Below, in pieces: positions 25,432 through 34,046 of a DNA stretch of 64,000 nt. A model generated the notes under the pieces. The model worked only from the letters and a program-made list of their open reading frames with translations. It did no database searches and was not told the DNA's origin. A program made the position numbers and the translations under genes. How positions within the stretch are numbered: the first letter of the stretch is position 1; every line of letters begins with the position of its first letter. The DNA is from Planococcus sp. MB-3u-03 (GTDB lineage: Bacteria > Bacillota > Bacilli > Bacillales_A > Planococcaceae): the NCBI RefSeq assembly GCF_002833405.1, contig NZ_CP025135.1, forward strand, positions 291,501 through 355,500. The letters are read 5' to 3'.

Positions 25432-26810
25432 TAATAGAGCTTACCTTGCTTATGCAGCACAGTCGATAACCGCTGCACAGCATGGATAAAGCAATTTTCG
25501 CGAAGTGGATACGGGTCCCCAAAATATTGGGGGAAGATCGTGTCCATCGTTTCCTGCATTTTTTCCAGTAACAGGCGGAACACTTCCGATTCCTCGTGGT
25601 ATTGGGTCTCACGGCCTTGCAGCCATTCGAGATAAGAAACGATGACGCCGCCGGCATTGGCTAAAATATCCGGGATGATGATAACCCCTTGTTTGTCCAA
25701 ATACTCATCGGCAACACGTGTCGTCGGTGCATTTGCGCCTTCTACGATGATTTTGGCCTGGATCTGTTCCATATTGTCTTGGCGGATCTGGTCTTCAAGC
25801 GCCGCCAAAAAGAGCACATCGACAGGCAAAGTCAATAATTCTTCGCGACCCCGGATTTCTGCTTTGATGCCGGATTCGCCAAGTTCTGCCGCATCTTTTG
25901 GCAAATCTCCCCGATTGCCGGAAGTGAAAGCAATCAAACTTGGGATATCGAGGCCGTCTTCGTTGAACAGCGTGACATTGCGGTCGCTGACGGCGATCAC
26001 TTGGTTGTTCAAGGCGCGGCATTGATAGGCTTCAAGTGCAGCGACAGACCCGACGTTCCCGAACCCTTGGACCGCCATTTTCAAGGGACGCTCCGCATGC
26101 TCCAAAGCTGTCTGCGCAAATAGGTTCCCTGAATTTTTCAGGTGCTCTTTGTGTGCCAATACGTAATCGTGGATCAAATAGCGGAAAGTGAAATAGACGC
26201 CTTTTCCGGTCGCTTCCCGGCGTCCAAGCGAACCGCCGTTGACGACGCTTTTTCCGGTGAAGCTGCCGAGATAAGGCTTGCCGTGGTGGATCTTTTTATA
26301 CTCCGCCATCATCCAGTCCATTTCGCGTTCGCCAGATCCCATGTCGGGTGCTGGAATGTCTTTATCCGGCCCGATGACATCGGCAAAGTAGCGGACATAT
26401 TTACGCGACACGATATTTAATTCCTTTTCGCTGTAATTGCGCGGATTGATGACGATGCCGCCCTTGCCTCCGCCAAAAGGCACTTGGTGAAGAGCATTTT
26501 TCAAAGTCATCAAAAAGGCCAGATTGACGACTTCATCTTCATTGACCCCTTCATAAAAGCGGATGCCCCCTTTATAAGGCCCCAAGCTATCATTATGCTG
26601 CACACGGTAAGCAGGGATTCGTTCGATCGTCCCGTCTTCTCGGGGAACGCGTAAAAACGATTTATGGATATTGTTCGGTGTGGAGATAATGGCGCTCAAT
26701 GAGTTGAATGCTTGTGTACGGACGCCGTCAGTCAAATCAGGAAGAAATTCCTTTTTTTCGTATAGGGCATCGAGTGATTCCTGAATGATTTTCTTCGTTT
26801 CTTCTTCCAA
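25431..26810 (-). CDS. Glu/Leu/Phe/Val dehydrogenase (NAD-type glutamate dehydrogenase)
   Basis: A 459-residue amino-acid dehydrogenase that interconverts glutamate and 2-oxoglutarate plus ammonia. The substrate/catalytic block VPFGGGKGGIVINP (catalytic Lys region, about residues 104-117), PAPDMGSGEREMDWM and the Rossmann motif VQGFGNVGS are present. The insert between them is longer than in RocG/GudB, so the family member is clear but the substrate preference is not certain. The start is TTG at 26810, eight bases after GGAGG. A sigma-B-like promoter (GCTTAC-N13-GGGTAT, 26843-26867) precedes it. Confidence 0.85.
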   Translation of the reverse strand: MEEETKKIIQESLDALYEKKEFLPDLTDGVRTQAFNSLSAIISTPNNIHKSFLRVPREDGTIERIPAYRVQHNDSLGPYKGGIRFYEGVNEDEVVNLAFLMTLKNALHQVPFGGGKGGIVINPRNYSEKELNIVSRKYVRYFADVIGPDKDIPAPDMGSGEREMDWMMAEYKKIHHGKPYLGSFTGKSVVNGGSLGRREATGKGVYFTFRYLIHDYVLAHKEHLKNSGNLFAQTALEHAERPLKMAVQGFGNVGSVAALEAYQCRALNNQVIAVSDRNVTLFNEDGLDIPSLIAFTSGNRGDLPKDAAELGESGIKAEIRGREELLTLPVDVLFLAALEDQIRQDNMEQIQAKIIVEGANAPTTRVADEYLDKQGVIIIPDILANAGGVIVSYLEWLQGRETQYHEESEVFRLLLEKMQETMDTIFPQYFGDPYPLRENCFIHAVQRLSTVLHKQGKLY

Positions 26811-26842
26811 TGCAAGCACCTCCAAAATATCATTACTGTCCT

Positions 26843-26867
26843 ATACCCTCTTGCATTGCCAGTAAGC
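26843..26867 (-). promoter_or_regulatory. Possible sigma-B promoter of the glutamate dehydrogenase gene
   Basis: Minus strand GCTTAC-N13-GGGTAT: 10 of 12 consensus positions with a good spacer. Confidence 0.4.
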
Positions 26868-26874
26868 TATAGAA

Positions 26875-26901
26875 AAAACCCGCCATTGAAGTAATGGCGG
26901 G
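26875..26901 (-). terminator. Terminator of the BCCT gene
   Basis: CCCGCCATT-GAAG-TAATGGCGGG; on the minus strand it is followed by a run of six T. Confidence 0.88.
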
Positions 26902-26908
26902 CAGGAAA

Positions 26909-28399
26909 TTATTTTTTGCGTTGCATCAGTTGAAGTTCGGTATTCAAGGCTTTAAACAATGCGATGACCATCAGGATCATAATAAATGAAAACGGCAAAG
27001 CCGCGATGATGATGGTGTTTTGTACTGCAGTCAACCCGCCGACCGAAAGCAGGATTGCGGCGACGAGCGACTGGGCGATGCCCCAAAGAATCTTGATCTG
27101 GTTGCTCGGAAGCAAGGAGCCGTTCGTCGACTGCATGCCGAGCACGAAAGTCGCGGAGTCAGCGGACGTGATGAAGAATGTGCTGACAAGCAAAATGGCC
27201 AGAATCGACATGATCATGCCAAGCGGCAAATGGCTGAATGCCGCAAACAAAGTTTGCTCTGTGGAAAAGGCAGTCAAATCAATGCCGCTTTTTTGCATAT
27301 CAATAGCAGTTGTTCCGAAAGTTCCGAACCAGAATGACCCGAAGATCGTCGGTGCTAAAACAACGCCAATCAAAAACTCACGGATCGTCCGGCCTTTCGA
27401 GACACGGGCGATGAACATACTGACGAATGGCGCCCAAGCAATCCACCATGCCCAGTAGAAAATGGTCCAGCTATCGAGCCAGCTGCGATTTTCAGCACTA
27501 AGAGGAGCGGATTCGAAGCTCAATCCAATCAGATTTTGAATATAAGCCCCAAAAGTTTCTGTATAGATATTCAAAATTAAGATGGTTGGCCCGAGAACAA
27601 GAACGAGTGCAAGAAGAGTGATCGCCAGCACCATATTCGTGTTGGAAAGATACTTGATGCCTTTATTAAGGCCGGACCAGGCCGACATAATAAACAGCAA
27701 TGTCACAACACCGATGATGACCATCTGCACCCATTCTTCTTGAGGGGCGCCGAAAAGATAGGCTATCCCGCCATTGATCTGGGCAGCGCCAAATCCGAGC
27801 GAAGTAGCTACGCCGAATACGGTAGCGAATACAGCCAAAACATCGACCAATGTACCGAGCGGGCCGTTCATCCGATCACCGAATAAAGGTTTTAATGTAG
27901 AAGAAATGAGCGCAGGTTCTCCTTTGCGGAATTGGAAGAAAGCCAATGACAAGGCGACCATTCCATACATGGTCCAAATATGGATGCCCCAGTGATAGTA
28001 AGTTCGCTGCAGGGCTTCTTTAAACGCTTCGTCCGACCCTATTTCGGCAGTGGCCGGTTGAATTGCAAAATGCGAAAGTGGCTCAGCTGCCCCATAAAAT
28101 ACAAGGCCGATTCCCATGCCTGCTGAAAATAACATGGAGACCCAAGTGAAAGTAGAAAACTCGGGGCGGTCCGAATCGCGCCCAAGCCTGATTTTGCCGT
28201 AAGGGCTGAAAATAATAACAATAACGAGAATCAGGAGGATTGCCATGATTGTAAGATAATACCAGCCAAAGGCATTGTTGATATAGTTGCGGATGGTTCC
28301 AGTGCCTTGCTCAAATAATTCCGGAGCGATAACCCCGAAACCGACAGTCAAAATGACGAGTGCGAATGCGATATAGAAAACTTTAGTTGCTTTGTTCAT
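26909..28399 (-). CDS. BCCT family transporter (glycine betaine/choline-type)
   Basis: A 496-residue, twelve-helix secondary transporter of the betaine-choline-carnitine family, similar to OpuD. Diagnostic parts are the Gly-rich helix FSAGMGIGLVFYGAAEPLSHF (about residues 92-112) and the Trp-rich helix-8 segment FYWAWWIAWAPFVSMFIARVSKGRT. The usual WG in the VFWGxAEP stretch is YG here. It probably imports a compatible solute with Na+. Starts after ATAGGAGGAAAC. Upstream TTGACT (about 28462-28467 on the minus strand) may be a -35 box. A second BCCT gene lies at 59995. Confidence 0.92.
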   Translation of the reverse strand: MNKATKVFYIAFALVILTVGFGVIAPELFEQGTGTIRNYINNAFGWYYLTIMAILLILVIVIIFSPYGKIRLGRDSDRPEFSTFTWVSMLFSAGMGIGLVFYGAAEPLSHFAIQPATAEIGSDEAFKEALQRTYYHWGIHIWTMYGMVALSLAFFQFRKGEPALISSTLKPLFGDRMNGPLGTLVDVLAVFATVFGVATSLGFGAAQINGGIAYLFGAPQEEWVQMVIIGVVTLLFIMSAWSGLNKGIKYLSNTNMVLAITLLALVLVLGPTILILNIYTETFGAYIQNLIGLSFESAPLSAENRSWLDSWTIFYWAWWIAWAPFVSMFIARVSKGRTIREFLIGVVLAPTIFGSFWFGTFGTTAIDMQKSGIDLTAFSTEQTLFAAFSHLPLGMIMSILAILLVSTFFITSADSATFVLGMQSTNGSLLPSNQIKILWGIAQSLVAAILLSVGGLTAVQNTIIIAALPFSFIMILMVIALFKALNTELQLMQRKK

Positions 28400-28609
28400 G
28401 TTTCCTCCTATGATGTTTTTTTAACATAACTATTAAAGGTATAGGATTACGAAAGAATAGTCAAATGCTTAGCTACCATAAAAAAACATCCTATTTTCAT
28501 ATAGAACTTCAGGGAAATGAGATATGGGACTTCTTTTTGCGACTGTGTCTTTGTCTTACTTGCTTAGTTTTTTTCAGCTAAAACCGTAATTCATCGAGAA
28601 CAATAAAAA

Positions 28610-28634
28610 TGCCCTGCACATTACGTGCAGGGCA
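28610..28634 (-). terminator. Terminator of ypsA
   Basis: TGCCCTGCAC-ATTAC-GTGCAGGGCA; minus-strand reading ends in TTTTTATTG. Confidence 0.88.
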
Positions 28635-28639
28635 TCGGC

Positions 28640-29203
28640 TCACCAGCCATTCCATTCGTTTTGCTGTTCCTCTTCCGCGACGATGCGCAGATCGTCGGCG
28701 GAGATGAGGAGGATGTCGTATTCATTTTTTTCGGCATAACGTTCCGCTTCCTGTTTGATGAACTTTGGCGAGCCTTCCGTTTCCTCGTCGTAAATCAGCA
28801 GAATGCCGTCAGAATTTCTGAGGAAAAACTTGTTTTTCTCGACAAACTGCCAAGGCGCTTCGTAAGGTTTATTCGTCAAGCTGCGGTGGAAATCGGCTTG
28901 GGATAACAGGAATTCGTATTTTTCCTGTTTGGCTTCGTTCCAATTTTTCTCCTGGTCCTCGAAAGGTGTGAGAATGGCGAAATGCAGCTGTGGAAATTCC
29001 TCCTGCAACTCGATCACCACTTCAGCAGCCCATGTTTCGACGCCGAGCTGGCCACTCAGGATAATCCATTCGAGCCCTTCATCGACCAGTGCGCGCAAAC
29101 GGTTTTCGAGCGCTTTCTTGATAAAGCGGACGCCTTCGTGTTTGTCGTCGAATATGCCGAGCTCGTGTGGTTTATAGCCGGTGATGACTAAGCGTTTGAG
29201 CAT
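28640..29203 (-). CDS. ypsA: DUF1273 / YpsA family SLOG-fold protein
   Basis: A 187-residue member of the YpsA family of the SLOG superfamily (nucleotide- or nucleoside-sensing Rossmann-like fold). Family features are VITGYKPHELGIF at the start, IILSGQLGVETWAAEVVIEL with the Gly-x-Gly turn, FAILTPFEDQEKNW, and the NSDGILLIYDEETEGSPKF block. B. subtilis YpsA affects cell division and its S. aureus homologue interacts with the GpsB pathway; the ligand is unsettled. The ATG at 29203 follows AGAGGAGGAG. Monocistronic. Confidence 0.9.
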   Translation of the reverse strand: MLKRLVITGYKPHELGIFDDKHEGVRFIKKALENRLRALVDEGLEWIILSGQLGVETWAAEVVIELQEEFPQLHFAILTPFEDQEKNWNEAKQEKYEFLLSQADFHRSLTNKPYEAPWQFVEKNKFFLRNSDGILLIYDEETEGSPKFIKQEAERYAEKNEYDILLISADDLRIVAEEEQQNEWNGW

Positions 29204-29351
29204 ATCGTCTCCTCCTCTATGCAAATCAGTGTTATCAGTTTAACGCATTTTCTTTCATTATGGAGAATGAACGGATCGTTCGCATCATCAATCTTCCGGT
29301 AACTGAATATTCACTCTTATGTTAAGCTAGACGGAAAAAGGAGTGAGGCCA

Positions 29352-30314
29352 GTGTTCAATATTGAAGACGTGGAGCAAGCAAAAAGCCGCATTCAAGACA
29401 TCATCCATAAAACGCCGATCGTGCATTCACAGTCGCTCCAGGAAAAATGGGGGCGCCGAGTGTTCTTTAAAGCGGAGCATTTGCAGAAGATGGGATCGTT
29501 CAAGATCCGTGGGGCGGCGAACGCTGTGACGAATGCAGTATCGAACGGGGCATCGCTCGTGACCGCCGCTTCTTCGGGCAATCACGGCCAAGCGGTCGCT
29601 TATGTGGCCAATGAGCTCGGCATCTCCTCTGTCATCGTCGTGCCGACGGATGCAAGCCCCGCGAAAGTCGCAGCGATCAAAGAGTATGGCGGGCAGGTGG
29701 AATATTGCGGCACGACTTCAGCGGAGCGGATTCCGCATGCCAAGTCGCTCGCGCATCAAATGAACGGCGTCTACATTCCTCCGTATGACCATCGCGACAT
29801 CATTGCTGGACAAGGAACAACTGGATTGGAGATGGTCGAGCAAATGCCGGATGCTGACGTTATCGTTGTGCCCGTGGGTGGCGGCGGATTGATTTCCGGC
29901 ATCTTAACGGCTGTGAAAGCACGGCGTCCAGATGTATTGGTGATTGGCGCAGAGCCGGCGCTTGCGAATGACACGGCCTTATCTTTGGAGCGGAGAGAGA
30001 TTACAGCGATCGGCCCGACCGAAACGATTGCCGATGGTTTGCGGACGTCGCAGCCGGGAGACCTGACATTCCCGATTGTCAGCGAGCTGCTCGACGGGCT
30101 GGTGTTGGTGGAGGAACAGGAAATCATCGAAGCGATGCGCGATATCGCCGTACGCACCAAGCAACTGGTGGAGCCATCAGGTGCAGTTGCCGCAGCTGCC
30201 GTCATGTCGGGCAAAGCAGGCACACCGGATCAAACCATCATCGCGGTGATCTCAGGAGGCAATGTCGACCTGCCGCGTTTCGCCGACTTGCTGAACGCTG
30301 CTGAAACCGAATAA
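29352..30314 (+). CDS. Threonine/serine dehydratase (PLP-dependent)
   Basis: A 320-residue fold-type II PLP enzyme that deaminates threonine to 2-oxobutyrate (or serine to pyruvate). It has the catabolic-type length without the ACT regulatory domain of biosynthetic IlvA. The PLP lysine is in MGSFKIRGA (about residues 50-58), the phosphate-binding loop is VPVGGGGLISG, and SSGNHGQAVA is intact. Serine racemase-like members share this layout, so racemisation cannot be excluded. The start is GTG at 29352, eight bases after AAAAAGGAG. Terminator at 30329. Confidence 0.86.
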   Translation: MFNIEDVEQAKSRIQDIIHKTPIVHSQSLQEKWGRRVFFKAEHLQKMGSFKIRGAANAVTNAVSNGASLVTAASSGNHGQAVAYVANELGISSVIVVPTDASPAKVAAIKEYGGQVEYCGTTSAERIPHAKSLAHQMNGVYIPPYDHRDIIAGQGTTGLEMVEQMPDADVIVVPVGGGGLISGILTAVKARRPDVLVIGAEPALANDTALSLERREITAIGPTETIADGLRTSQPGDLTFPIVSELLDGLVLVEEQEIIEAMRDIAVRTKQLVEPSGAVAAAAVMSGKAGTPDQTIIAVISGGNVDLPRFADLLNAAETE

Positions 30315-30328
30315 ATCAAATTGCCTTG

Positions 30329-30363
30329 AGCCGAGCCCTGATCGTGATGGTGCTCGGCTTTTT
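30329..30363 (+). terminator. Terminator of the dehydratase gene
   Basis: AGCCGAGC and GCTCGGCT flank a 15-base loop and are followed by TTTTT-like sequence. Confidence 0.75.
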
Positions 30364-30391
30364 GGCGCGGGAAGGCGATTGCATATTAGCG

Positions 30392-30407
30392 ATGAAAACG
30401 GTAACAT
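30392..30407 (+). promoter_or_regulatory. CcpA cre site upstream of the acyl-CoA operon
   Basis: ATGAAAACGGTAACAT fits the Bacillus cre consensus WTGNAANCGNWWNCAW at every defined position. It lies 76 bases before the SDR start, suggesting carbon catabolite repression of the operon. Confidence 0.7.
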
Positions 30408-30427
30408 AAAGTTTAAGTATTCTGAAC

Positions 30428-30445
30428 ATACCGACTAGTCGGTAT
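30428..30445. promoter_or_regulatory. 18-bp perfect palindrome, probable TetR-family operator
   Basis: ATACCGACTAGTCGGTAT is fully self-complementary and sits between the cre site and the ribosome binding site of the operon. Palindromes of the form ACCGACnnGTCGGT are typical TetR/AcrR operators. No such regulator gene is in the window. Confidence 0.7.
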
Positions 30446-30467
30446 TTATAATGAAGGAGGAAACAAT

Positions 30468-31241
30468 ATGCCAGTGATGGATTTATTCGATTTAACAGGC
30501 AAGACAGCAATCGTGACGGGAGGCGGCCGAGGCCTTGGCGCACAAATTGCCGAAGGTTTCGCGGAAGCTGGCGCCAATGTGGTGTTGTGTTCGCGCAAAG
30601 TGGAAGCGTGCGAGGAAGTCGCTAAGCAACTCGAAGCGAAGGGTGTGAAAACTTTGGCGCTCGCATGCGATGTCACCAATCCACAAGATGTTAAAAATGT
30701 CGTCGAGAAGACTGTCGAGGCGTTCGGAACGATTGATATTCTCGTAAACAATTCAGGGGCTTCCTGGGGAGCGCCGGTATCTGAGATGCCGCTTGAAGCA
30801 TGGAATAAAGTAATGGCAGTCAACGTCACTGGAACATTCCTTATGAGCCAGGCTGTTGGGGAAGTGATGATTCCGCAAAACAGCGGCAAAATCATCAACA
30901 TCTCTTCAGTGGCCGGGCTCGGGGGGATTGACCCGAAGCTGATGGATGCGATCGGCTACAATACGAGCAAGGGGGCAGTGATCACATTCACGAAAGACCT
31001 GGCCGCGAAATGGGGGCGCCATAATATCAAGGTCAACGCCATCGCGCCTGGTTTCTTCCCAACGAAAATGTCGAAAGACGTGATGAAGCATGGCGAGGAA
31101 GGCTTGTTGGCCAGGACGCCGTTAAACCGTTTCGGGACAGATGAAGACTTGAAAGGCGCGGCTTTGTTCCTGGCGGCGAAAGCCTCGGATTATGTGACAG
31201 GCGATGTCGTGATGGTCGACGGTGGCATGCACGCCATGTAG
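30468..31241 (+). CDS. SDR family oxidoreductase
   Basis: A 257-residue classical short-chain dehydrogenase. The cofactor loop TGGGRGLGAQ (residues about 18-27), NNSGA, catalytic Ser in INISSVAG, the intact YNTSK (Tyr and Lys) and a C-terminal DGGMHAM are present. It is first in a five-gene operon with an acyl-CoA dehydrogenase, so a 3-hydroxyacyl or secondary alcohol substrate is plausible. Starts after AAGGAGGAAACAAT, behind the cre site and the palindrome. Confidence 0.88.
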   Translation: MPVMDLFDLTGKTAIVTGGGRGLGAQIAEGFAEAGANVVLCSRKVEACEEVAKQLEAKGVKTLALACDVTNPQDVKNVVEKTVEAFGTIDILVNNSGASWGAPVSEMPLEAWNKVMAVNVTGTFLMSQAVGEVMIPQNSGKIINISSVAGLGGIDPKLMDAIGYNTSKGAVITFTKDLAAKWGRHNIKVNAIAPGFFPTKMSKDVMKHGEEGLLARTPLNRFGTDEDLKGAALFLAAKASDYVTGDVVMVDGGMHAM

Positions 31242-31295
31242 GGAAACTAGCCACTGAATGCAGTACATATTTGAACAAAAAAGGGGACGGAGAAG

Positions 31296-33059
31296 ATGAA
31301 AGCTGAGGCGAATGTATACCGGGGCGCTGATTTCCTGATGAAAGCCGCGGGTCCGATCTTTACACCTGAACAGTTTACCGATGAACATAAAATGATTGCG
31401 AAAACAGCGAAGCAGTTTCTGGAGAAAGAAGTGCACCCGCACAACGAGCGGCTGGAAGGGCAGGATTTCGAACTCGTCCAGGAGCTCTTTCACAAAGCGG
31501 GAGAACTGGGCCTCCTCGCGCACAGCATTCCGGAAGCTTACGGCGGGCTCGGGCTCGATAAAATCAGTAAAGGGCTGGTCGGCGAATCGCTCGGCCCGGC
31601 AGGCGGATACGGCGTGGCGCATTCCAACCATACATGCATCGCGACCTTGCCCATCACATATTTCGGTACACCTGAACAGAAAGAATACTATTTGCCGAAA
31701 CTGGCAAGCGGCGAGTTTATCGGGGCTTATTGCCTGACGGAACCGGGAGCGGGTTCGGATGCCTTAGCTGCCCAAACGACCGCGGTGCTTAATGAACAAG
31801 GGACGCATTATTTGCTGAATGGTTCGAAGTTGTACATCACCAACGCCGCGTTTTCCGATACCTTCATTACCTATGCAAAGGTCGACGGCAAAGCGTTCAC
31901 GGCATTTATCGTCGAAAAGAAACATCCGGGCTTATCGCTCGGGCCTGAAGAGAAGAAAATGGGCATCAAAGGTTCCTCGACGCGCCCGGTCATTTTCGAA
32001 GATTGTGAAGTGCCAGTAGAAAACGTGCTTGGCGAAGTTGGGAAAGGCCATCTTGTGGCATTGAACGTCCTGAACCTCGGGCGCTTTAATTTAGGCTCTG
32101 CCTGCATGGGCGCTGCCAAATTCAGTTTGTCGCTGGCACTTGGCTACACGCAGGAGCGCAAGCAGTTTAATCGTGCCATTTCTAAGTTTTCGGCGACACA
32201 AGAAAAAGTGGCGACGATGGCGATGCGCATATTCGCTTTGGAATCGCTGCAATACCGGACCGCCGGCTATCTCGAAGAAGCGCTTGGCGGTTTGTATGAA
32301 TCGCAGGACCATGGATTGATCGCAAAGCGGATGATGGAATATGCCGCCGAATGCGCCATCTGCAAAGTATACGGCTCTGAGACCTTGGATTTTGTCGCGG
32401 ATGAGAGCCTGCAATTGTTTGGCGGCTACGGTTATATCCAAGAATATAAAATCGAGCAAGTGTACAGGGATTCACGCATCAACCGCATTTTCGAAGGCAC
32501 GAATGAAGTCAACCGTCTGCTCATCCCAGGCAATATATTAAAAGCCGCCGCAAAAGGCACATTCGATCTCGAAGCAGCAGCGATGAAGGCAGTGGAGGAA
32601 ATGCAGACACCGGAAGTGCCGTATATCGGAACGCTTGCCCGCGAAACGGAAGCCGTGCGGGCGATGCGCCGCGTCTTCCTCAGCACGCTCGGCCTTGCCG
32701 CAAAATCCTACGGAGCTGGAATCGGCGAGCAGCAAGAGGCGCTTTTGAAGCTGGCAGACATCGCAATTGCCTTGTATGCCGCCGAATCAGCCGTCGCACG
32801 GGCGCAGCAAGCGCTCGAACAGGATGAGAAAAAAGCCCGGCATAAAGTGGAAATGACGCAAGTGTTCATCGATGATGCCTTGCTCGAAACCGAGACGACA
32901 GCGCGCCAAATAATCCAAGGCATTACAGAAGGAGAAGAATTGGCGCGCTATACGGCGATGGCGATAGCAGAACTCAGTCGCCTTCAGCGCGGCGGGACAG
33001 TTACAGCTAAACGCCAATTGGCTCAAACGATTTATCAGGCAGGGCACTATATCAGCTAA
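31296..33059 (+). CDS. Acyl-CoA dehydrogenase (long FadE type)
   Basis: A 587-residue FAD enzyme that oxidises acyl-CoA to trans-2-enoyl-CoA, the first step of beta-oxidation. The acyl-CoA dehydrogenase core (about residues 25-410) includes AYCLTEPGAGSDA, the FAD-binding GIKGSSTRPV, LFGGYGYIQEY and the catalytic base Glu400 in RIFEGTNEVNR. A helical C-terminal extension of about 180 residues is typical of the Bacillus FadE-like long form. Second in the operon, 54 bases after the SDR. Chain-length preference is unknown. Confidence 0.93.
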   Translation: MKAEANVYRGADFLMKAAGPIFTPEQFTDEHKMIAKTAKQFLEKEVHPHNERLEGQDFELVQELFHKAGELGLLAHSIPEAYGGLGLDKISKGLVGESLGPAGGYGVAHSNHTCIATLPITYFGTPEQKEYYLPKLASGEFIGAYCLTEPGAGSDALAAQTTAVLNEQGTHYLLNGSKLYITNAAFSDTFITYAKVDGKAFTAFIVEKKHPGLSLGPEEKKMGIKGSSTRPVIFEDCEVPVENVLGEVGKGHLVALNVLNLGRFNLGSACMGAAKFSLSLALGYTQERKQFNRAISKFSATQEKVATMAMRIFALESLQYRTAGYLEEALGGLYESQDHGLIAKRMMEYAAECAICKVYGSETLDFVADESLQLFGGYGYIQEYKIEQVYRDSRINRIFEGTNEVNRLLIPGNILKAAAKGTFDLEAAAMKAVEEMQTPEVPYIGTLARETEAVRAMRRVFLSTLGLAAKSYGAGIGEQQEALLKLADIAIALYAAESAVARAQQALEQDEKKARHKVEMTQVFIDDALLETETTARQIIQGITEGEELARYTAMAIAELSRLQRGGTVTAKRQLAQTIYQAGHYIS

Positions 33060-33071
33060 GGGGGAAAAGAG

Positions 33072-34046
33072 ATGAAAGTGGTGAAATTCGAGGAATACGG
33101 CGGGCCGGAAGTGCTTCAGTATATTGATTCTGAAAAGCCGAAGCCGAAAGGTCATGAAGTGCTGATTGAAGTGAAAGCGGCAGGCGTCAATTATGCCGAT
33201 ACGGCAAGACGGGAAGGGAAATATGTCGTGCCGACCGAATTGCCTTATATTCCTGGTTCTGAGGTGGCAGGAGTGGTTATCGAAACAGGAGCGGGCGTCA
33301 CGCGCTTCAAATCGGGAGACCGCGTCGTCGCTTTGATCGAATCATCGGGCTACGCTGAATATGCGGCGATTCCGGAGCAGGTATTGACGCCGGTTCCGGA
33401 AGGCGTCAGTTTTGAAGAAGCAGTGGCATTGCCGCTTCAGGGCTTGAGCGCTTACCATATTTTAAAAACGATGGGTCGTTTGGAGCCTGGAGAAACGGTA
33501 TTGATCCATGCTGCCGCAGGAGGCGTCGGGACGATTGCCGTGCAACTTGCGAAACTTTTCGGTGCCGGAAAAATCATCGCTACGGCGAGCACGGAAGAAA
33601 AACTGTTCCATGCAGAGAAGATGGGGGCTACTCATTTGGTGAATTATAGCGAAGATGGCTGGGTAGGGCGCATCAAAGATATCACTGAGGGAAATGGCGT
33701 CGATTTAGCCCTTGAAATGGTCGGGGGCAGCGTCTTCAACGATACGCTGAAGACTTTGGCGCCGTTTGGGCGATTGGTCATTTTCGGGGCGGCAAGCGGA
33801 GAGCAGGCGACATTCGCACCGGGTCAATTGATGAAGCGCAATCAATCGGTCATCGGCTTTTTCCTGCCGCAGATCATGCGCAAGCCGGAATTATTCCAGA
33901 AAAGCTTTCAGGAATTGCTCGGATATATGGATAGCGGGCAATTGAAATTGACAATCGGCGGCACGTATCCGCTTGAACAAGCAGCTGATGTGCACGAATT
34001 GCTGCAAAGCCGCAAAACGATCGGCAAGCTGGTACTGAAACCATGA
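33072..34046 (+). CDS. NADPH:quinone oxidoreductase-like MDR protein
   Basis: A 324-residue zinc-free medium-chain dehydrogenase of the quinone reductase (zeta-crystallin/Qor) group. GVNYADTARREG, the quinone reductase signature region, and the NADPH motif LIHAAAGGVGTIAVQLAKLFG (about residues 145-165) are clear; structural and catalytic zinc Cys are absent. It lies 12 bases after fadE-like and is coupled to the MBL gene by ATGA. In this setting it may reduce an enoyl intermediate or re-oxidise NADPH; the substrate is inferred only. Confidence 0.88.
   Translation: MKVVKFEEYGGPEVLQYIDSEKPKPKGHEVLIEVKAAGVNYADTARREGKYVVPTELPYIPGSEVAGVVIETGAGVTRFKSGDRVVALIESSGYAEYAAIPEQVLTPVPEGVSFEEAVALPLQGLSAYHILKTMGRLEPGETVLIHAAAGGVGTIAVQLAKLFGAGKIIATASTEEKLFHAEKMGATHLVNYSEDGWVGRIKDITEGNGVDLALEMVGGSVFNDTLKTLAPFGRLVIFGAASGEQATFAPGQLMKRNQSVIGFFLPQIMRKPELFQKSFQELLGYMDSGQLKLTIGGTYPLEQAADVHELLQSRKTIGKLVLKP

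Noticed and set aside
28400..28609. Possible regulatory RNA upstream of the first BCCT gene
   Set aside because: The 200 bases are AT-rich without a stable fold; only a possible TTGACT -35 box is seen.
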